Shown piece by piece: positions 58,193 to 64,000 of a stretch of DNA of 64,000 nucleotides. The notes below the pieces were generated by a model. The model searched no databases, had not been told where the DNA came from, and worked only from the letters and a program-made list of their open reading frames with translations. This stretch comes from Vitis vinifera (lineage: Eukaryota > Streptophyta > Magnoliopsida > Vitales > Vitaceae), in assembly GCF_030704535.1 (NCBI RefSeq), contig NC_081812.1, forward strand, positions 15,287,001 through 15,351,000, given 5' to 3'. Every line of letters begins with the position of its first letter. The stretch's first letter is position 1. Made by a program: the position numbers and the translations under genes.

Positions 58193-61100
58193 ATGAGAGA
58201 CCTCGTCCTCCTTGGCTCCTCCATAGTCCTTCCTCCAGACCCCATACCTCCTCACCACCGCACCAAGCCGAAACCAAAACCCAAGCCCAAACCCTCACTC
58301 CTCACCTCCACTTCCGCCAGGCTCTCTCCACCCATCTCCAGCCTCCGTTCTCGGCACCCTCTCCTCTCCGACGTCCGATGGGACCTCAACAACTACTCTG
58401 ACCTCGCCACCAAGCTTGTCCAAGACGGCCGGTTCGACGACTTCTCTACGATGGCCGAGACCTTAATTCTTTCGGGCGTCGAGCTGTCGCAGCTGGTAGA
58501 GCTTGTATCGGCCGGAATTTCCGGGCTTCTTCGGGAAGGGAGGGTTTATTGTGTTGTTGAAGTTTTGAGGAAGGTTGACAAGCTAGGGATTTGCCCATTG
58601 GAGTTGTTTGATGGATCCACTCTAGAACTTCTTTCAAAAGAATGTCGCCGCATTCTCAATTGCGGCCAAGTGGAGGAAGTGGTCGAGTTGATAGAGATTC
58701 TTGACGGTGAGTTTCTTGACTTTTTTGCTCTATTTTATTTCTGATTGAATTTGGTAATTGCTGTATGAATTGATGGTATAGAGAAGTTATAATAATTCAA
58801 ATTGCTTCATTTCTGATTGAATTTTGTAAATTGCTGTATGGATTGATGGTGTAGAGAAGTCATAATAATTCAAATTGCTTCATTTCTGATTGAATTTTGT
58901 AAATTTCTGTATGAATTGATGGTGTAGAGAAGTTATAATAATTCAAATTGCTTCTGTCATTGGTTCAGTTCAGGGAATTGAGCTGGGAGTGTGTTAGTTT
59001 ATCGTCTGAATTGATATTGCGCTTGTGTGAGGATAGTGGCTTCCCATGTGCTTCAGTTTTTAATTATTTATTTATTTATTTTTAAGTTTTGTTTTCTGTC
59101 TAGTTTAAATGATTTTATTCTAAAGAAATAAAAGGCACAGTGAGAAAGAACAAGTATTCAAACTTAACGTCTCATAGTGTATTTTTCACTCTCACATTAT
59201 ATAATTCAATATATTGCCCCAACCGAAAGAGAAAACGTTTAATTTACCTTTACCATTAAGGCATGTTTTCTCACAATGGAGATGGTTTGCATGAGATGAC
59301 AGATTTTATATTGTTTCAGGTTTTCATTTCCCAGTGAAAAAACTATTGGAACCTCTTGACTTCATTAAGATCTGTGTCAACAAAAGAAACCCAAATTTGG
59401 CTGTAAGGTACAGTGTATTGTTTAATTAAGAGTTGGTTTCTGCCTTTCTGGAGGGTTATTTAATTTGTAATCGGATATGCAACTATACAAATTCTACTTT
59501 CTCCCTTCTAGGCTATGCATAACCATACATTCTATTAAACCAGCAGCATTCATGGCTCTTTCCAGAACTTCATTCCATGTTCTTTTTGGCTTTCTAATGC
59601 TCTTTATGGCATCTTGGAGTTGAACTATATTATTGACATAATTTGAGTCTTCATTACACCATCCGTTTGACAATGGGCGATCTCTCTCATTTAATTTGTG
59701 TACTAAATGCCATATGTTCAATTAGGTCACAAGATTACTTTTTTTATCATCAAATGTGTTGCTTCTTTCTCCTTTTTCCAGTCATTAATCATTAGTTAAA
59801 ACTCACTTATTTTCTGTCTGTTAACCGCTGGTTAATGCAATATCAATCATATTTACAGGTATGCATGCATTCTTCCTCATGCACAGATCCTATTCTGTAC
59901 CATAATTCATGAATTCGGAAAGAAAAGGGACTTGGGATCTGCTTTGACAGCATTTGAAGCATCCAAGCAGAAGTTGATTGGTCCTAATATGTATTGCTAT
60001 CGCACAATGATTGATGTTTGTGGTCTTTGCAGTCACTACCAAAAATCTAGGTACATTTATGAGGTACTTGAATTGACTGCCTCATAAGATCTTTACATTG
60101 TGAATGCTTCATTTGTTAGGGTCTTTTTACTCATATAATCGTAATATTTTTGACTGCATATTTTTCTCCAGTGTTTTTTTGGGATTTGGTTCATACATAG
60201 CCATTAAATGCTATAATGAATCTTATTATGTCAAGGGTAGCCACTGATTAGTTAATTTTAACCATTTGTAGGATTCTGATATAAATTGCTCATTTTAATT
60301 AAATAATTGCTCATTTTTAATTATTATTTAATTAAACAATAAAATTTAGTTGTTTTATTTAAAATATTTTCAAAATGAGGGAGAATTAGTGTGCTTCATA
60401 ATGACCATATAAATGTTTTGACGGTAAATAACGGCCCTTAGTGAAAGACGGGCCTAACATTATTCAGGTTGCAAGGGTGATCTGTTACTGAAATTGGAAA
60501 AATGGCCACTTGACTGTTGTTTTGATCAGAAGCTAAGGTGTGCATCTCTTCTATAAGATGTTCAATTAGAAAATTTGAACTATTCAATCTTGAGGAGAGT
60601 GTGAACTTTAGTTTCTTGGAAAGATCAAAATTGTGGTGACCTAAATTGCATTCTAACCTGCTGGTGGAAGTTTTTTACTTGTATTTTTTATTTTTCTTTA
60701 CTACATTATTAATTAAATTGATAAATTCTAAATTCTCAATACACAAAATGTGTAATTTTGTGTTATTTTGCAAAATAATTAGATGTTCTATGCTTCCTTT
60801 TCTTAGGTTCGTTTCTTACAGTTGATCCTGCTACAGGAGTTACTTGCTCAGAAGATCACCCCAAATATTTACGTTTTCAACAGTCTCATGAATGTGAATG
60901 TCCATGATTTGAGTTACACATTCAATGTCTACAAGAATATGCAAGTAACTCTCTCTCTCTCTCTCTCTCTCACCCACTCACTAACTATACACACATGTTT
61001 AGCTCCTTTATATTTCTAGTACAGAGTAGCTATTCTTGAATCTGATTCAAAAACTGCTGGTTGGATTTATTATCATGAAGCTGTTGTCAAAAATGCACTT

Positions 61101-64000
61101 TTTGCCATTTGCTTGATAATTGATGACAACGATGAAACTCTTAGTGTTAATTGTATAACAGTGTAAATGTTTTGTATGCTGTATTTTTGTTCCTTTTTCC
61201 TTTCTTTCTTCTTTTTTACAGTTAATTTAATAAATTGTTTTGCTAGTTGAATTGGTTTGTTGTACATGTCATGGGGGTTGCAGTGTTTTTCCCAATTAAA
61301 ATCTGCTGTAGAAACTTTAGAGCGGATGTATGAGTCATTTTCTTCACTATTGTCCAACAATTAATTGATAAATCTTGTGCTAAAAATTATTCGAAGTACA
61401 TTGACAGTATTGCAGTGTGTATTATTATTAAGAACATGATAGTCTTAACCCGTTCCTTTCATATAAGCAGAATCTAGGTGTCACAGCAGATATGGCTTCT
61501 TATAATATCCTTTTGAAGGCATGCTGTGTTGCTGGAAGGGTTGATTTGGCCCAAGAAATTTATAGAGAGGTTCAAAATTTGGAATCAAATGGAATGCTGA
61601 AATTGGATGTTTTTACATACAGCACAATTATTAAGGTAAATTTTCATTGTAGCATGTGAAGATTAATTTTGATACCTCATTCATTCATCTGTTCATTACC
61701 ACTTTCTCTGGCATAGTTTTCACATCCTTTTTTCTGGTGGAAGCGGACACCCATCCAGTGAGATTCTCTTGCATGGTATCTTCATAATGTCTGCATCAAT
61801 TTTCCAGGTCTTTGCAGATGCTAAATTGTGGCAAATGGCACTGAAAATCAAAGAAGATATGTTATCAGCTGGTGTCATTCCCAATACGGTTACATGGTCA
61901 GCATTGATCAGTTCCTGTGCCAATGCAGGTATCACAGAACAGGCCATTCAATTATTTAAAGAGATGCTTCTGGCTGGTTGTGAACCTAATTCACAGTGTT
62001 ACAACATCCTTCTGCATGCCTGTGTTGAGGCTTGCCAGTATGACAGGGCTTTTCGTCTTTTCCAGTCCTGGAAAGATAGTAGATTCCAGGAGATTTCTGG
62101 TGGTACTGGCAATGGCAATACAGTTGGTGTGGAGCTTAAACATCAGAATTGTATTACTAGTATGCCAAACTGCTTATCTAATTCACATCATTTGAGCTTT
62201 TCTAAGAGCTTTCCCTTTACCCCCACAACCACAACATATAATATTTTGATGAAGGCCTGCGGGACTGATTACTACAGGGCAAAAGCTTTGATGGATGAGA
62301 TGAAGACCGCAGGTCTTTCTCCTAACCATATAAGTTGGTCAATTTTGATTGACATTTGTGGAGGCACGGGCAATATAGTGGGTGCTGTGAGGGTAAGATA
62401 CACTAAAATCTTCAGCCATTTCTAGTAATGATAGTTGATATCAGAGATAATGCAAAAGCATTTAAAATGCTATTTTCATATGCAATGTAAATTTTTTACT
62501 GTATTTAAGCATAGCATCACAGCAGAGTTTTAACTGTAGAAACTATATTTTCATGTATCATGATTGGCATATCTCACTAGAAACACATTAATTATATCTG
62601 AAATTGCAATGTTAGTACTACTTTGCATGCTTTGACCTCTTCCTGCATTTCTGATTCCTTTCGTATAATATTAACCTGGAACTAGTGTTAGTAGCATGAG
62701 AAACAATTGGAGGATAGACCAGGGCATTCCAATCACAATATGCTTGGACCAAGGGTGAAAATTAACCCAAATTTGGTAGTGGTTGTGGATGAAGATTCTC
62801 AACATATTCAGGAAGAGGTCCCACATGCATGCTGTTTACTGATGAAATGGCTCTAGTTTACAAGATCAAAAAAAGGGTTAAATGTTAAATTTAGAATATG
62901 GAGAAATGTATTAGCTCCAGAAGGATTAGAATATGTAGGACTTGGATGATCAAATGGTCATTTTAGTAAATTTCAACTCAGAACTGAGCGCATTATGAAT
63001 ATTGTTGTCTGGGAGGTACTTGAGGGCAATCATTTTCATTTTCATTTTCACTAGGTCACCCACAAGGAGAGCCAAAGAAAGTAGGTTCCCTTCTTGTAAA
63101 GAAACAACCACCAACAATCAAACAAGGGACAAATTGAGAGGTGTATTACTGCAACATCCTTGTACCCCTCTTAGTCAGGCTGCTTTCAAATTGAGAAGAA
63201 GTGAAGATTTTTTTGGCATTTTCCCTATTTTCCACTCCATCTTTACTGTACTACTGTCTCCCCATGGTTTAACTTCTAACATTATATTTTCTCTGGAAAG
63301 TATAATTATGATTTGCTGCACTTGATAGCCCCTGAATTCAGATAGGCTAGAGTACTTGTTATTCATTTCATGACTCTACCTTTTACCTCCTCGTAACTGT
63401 GCAGATTTTGAAAACTATGCGTGAGGCAGGAATTAAACCAGATGTTGTTGCATATACAACAGCTATCAAGGTTCAAAGCTTTCTCATTACGCTGCATTTG
63501 ATTGATTTATAATCAATGTTTTCAACCAGTGCAAGCTCCATGAGAAGCTAAATTACATAGATCTCTAACTAATTTGACCCTAGGTGCTGATGCATTTTGC
63601 CTTTGGTTGCAGTACTGCGTGGAGAGTAAAAATTTGAAGATAGCGTTCTCATTATTTGCAGAAATGAAACGATATCAGATACAACCAAATTTGGTAAGTG
63701 GCAGAACTGAATATCTGTGATTCCATTCCCACGTCTTGTTTCATTGTAACAATAAGACAAGTTGAGTTGTGCATTAAGTATGACTTCAAAGATATCATGT
63801 CATAAATCAATTGGGTCCTAGGCCAATTTAACTTGCATATGGATGAGGCTGCTCTGAGTTGTGTCCACAGAAACCAACATGTAAGTTGTTATTTCAGGTG
63901 ACCTATAATACACTTTTAAGAGCTCGAAGTAGATACGGTTCCTTACATGAAGTACAACAGTGCCTGGCTATATATCAGCATATGCGGAAAGCAGGGTATG
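58193..64000 (+). CDS. Chloroplast-type pentatricopeptide repeat protein (partial, 3' end outside)
   Basis: PPR proteins bind organellar RNA sequence-specifically and act in its processing or stability. Exons: 58193-58706, 59320-59407, 59859-60063, 60837-60944, 61471-61635, 61808-62392, 63405-63470, 63613-63693 and 63898 onward, all GT-AG and phase-consistent, giving about 638 residues so far. The ATG at 58193 follows an in-frame TTG extension. The N-terminus (LLGSSIVLPPDPIPPHHRTK, a KP-rich run, then Ser-rich) looks like a plastid transit peptide. PPR units appear from exon 3 on: PNMYCYRTMIDVCG, PNIYVFNSLMNV, TADMASYNILLKACCVAGRV, PNTVTWSALISSCANAGITE, PNSQCYNILLHACVEACQYD, PTTTTYNILMKACG, PNHISWSILIDICG, PDVVAYTTAIKYC and PNLVTYNTLLRARSRYG. 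The order and text recall Arabidopsis At5g02830. Many introns are unusual for PPR genes. Confidence 0.92.
58738..58954. repeat. Three tandem 72-73-bp units in PPR intron 1
   Basis: Units at 58738-58809, 58810-58882 and 58883-58954 each begin TTTCTGATTGAATTT and end TAATTCAAATTGCTTC. They differ at only a few positions, so the amplification is recent. The first unit begins only about 30 bp after the exon 1 donor. Confidence 0.95.
60949..60972. repeat. (CT)n microsatellite just inside PPR intron 4
   Basis: About 12 CT dinucleotides starting four bases after the donor GT, so length changes would alter the early intron. Confidence 0.9.

Noticed and set aside
59494..59721. Minus-strand 75-codon frame in PPR intron 2, with a KPKRTWNEVLER-like stretch
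   Set aside because: It faintly resembles a LINE C-terminal phrase, but it is too short and isolated to support a mobile-element call.

Overview
This is a plant nuclear window, most likely from a woody eudicot close to grapevine (Vitis). The species is inferred from protein similarity and repeat style recalled from memory, because no search could be run. The evidence for a plant is direct: GT-AG introns, AP2, REVEILLE, PPR and MED4 proteins, a miR172 target site, plant LTR retrotransposons and a plastid 16S rRNA fragment. Genes occupy only part of the sequence. The rest is AT-rich spacer and mobile elements of several ages.

Layout. (1) 3.1-6.1 kb, minus: a ten-exon TOE/RAP2.7-type AP2 repressor with two AP2 domains, EAR-like motifs and a miR172 site in its last exon. 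(2) 9.4-11.5 kb, minus: two-exon ribosomal protein uL4 (RPL4) with telo-box promoter motifs. (3) 15.8-17.0 kb, minus: Mediator subunit MED4, intronless in its coding part, with a probable 5' UTR exon near 18.0-18.2 kb. (4) 19.7-35.0 kb, minus: one eight-exon REVEILLE (RVE4/RVE8-type) clock MYB gene. Its last two small exons lie at 20.0 and 19.7 kb, so intron 6 is about 11.4 kb. That intron holds a plastid 16S fragment, a SINE, a complete-length Ty3/gypsy chromovirus with a 5-bp target duplication, an LTR-like remnant and a 15-nt LINE tail. (5) 35-42 kb: AT-rich repeats and two LTR sequences with the same termini; one is a solo LTR with a perfect 5-bp target duplication and a 44-bp minisatellite. 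(6) 42.1-44.2 kb, plus: a two-exon gene for a probable plastid-targeted, single-membrane-span protein. (7) 45.8-46.0 kb, plus: a 66-residue basic protein with a good TATA box. (8) 46.8-52.7 kb: a degenerate copia element with 5-bp target duplication, bracketed by 130-bp direct repeats. (9) 54-56.7 kb: a Harbinger-like inverted-repeat element and a 1.1-kb foldback. (10) 58.2 kb to the window end, plus: a chloroplast-type PPR gene, open at its 3' side.

The order RPL4, MED4, RVE, PPR matches, from memory, the Arabidopsis run At5g02870, At5g02850, At5g02840, At5g02830, so the gene backbone looks like an old conserved block expanded by repeats. No evidence was found for a new enzymatic or defence system. 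The most unusual structure is the clock gene split by an 11.4-kb intron packed with nested insertions.
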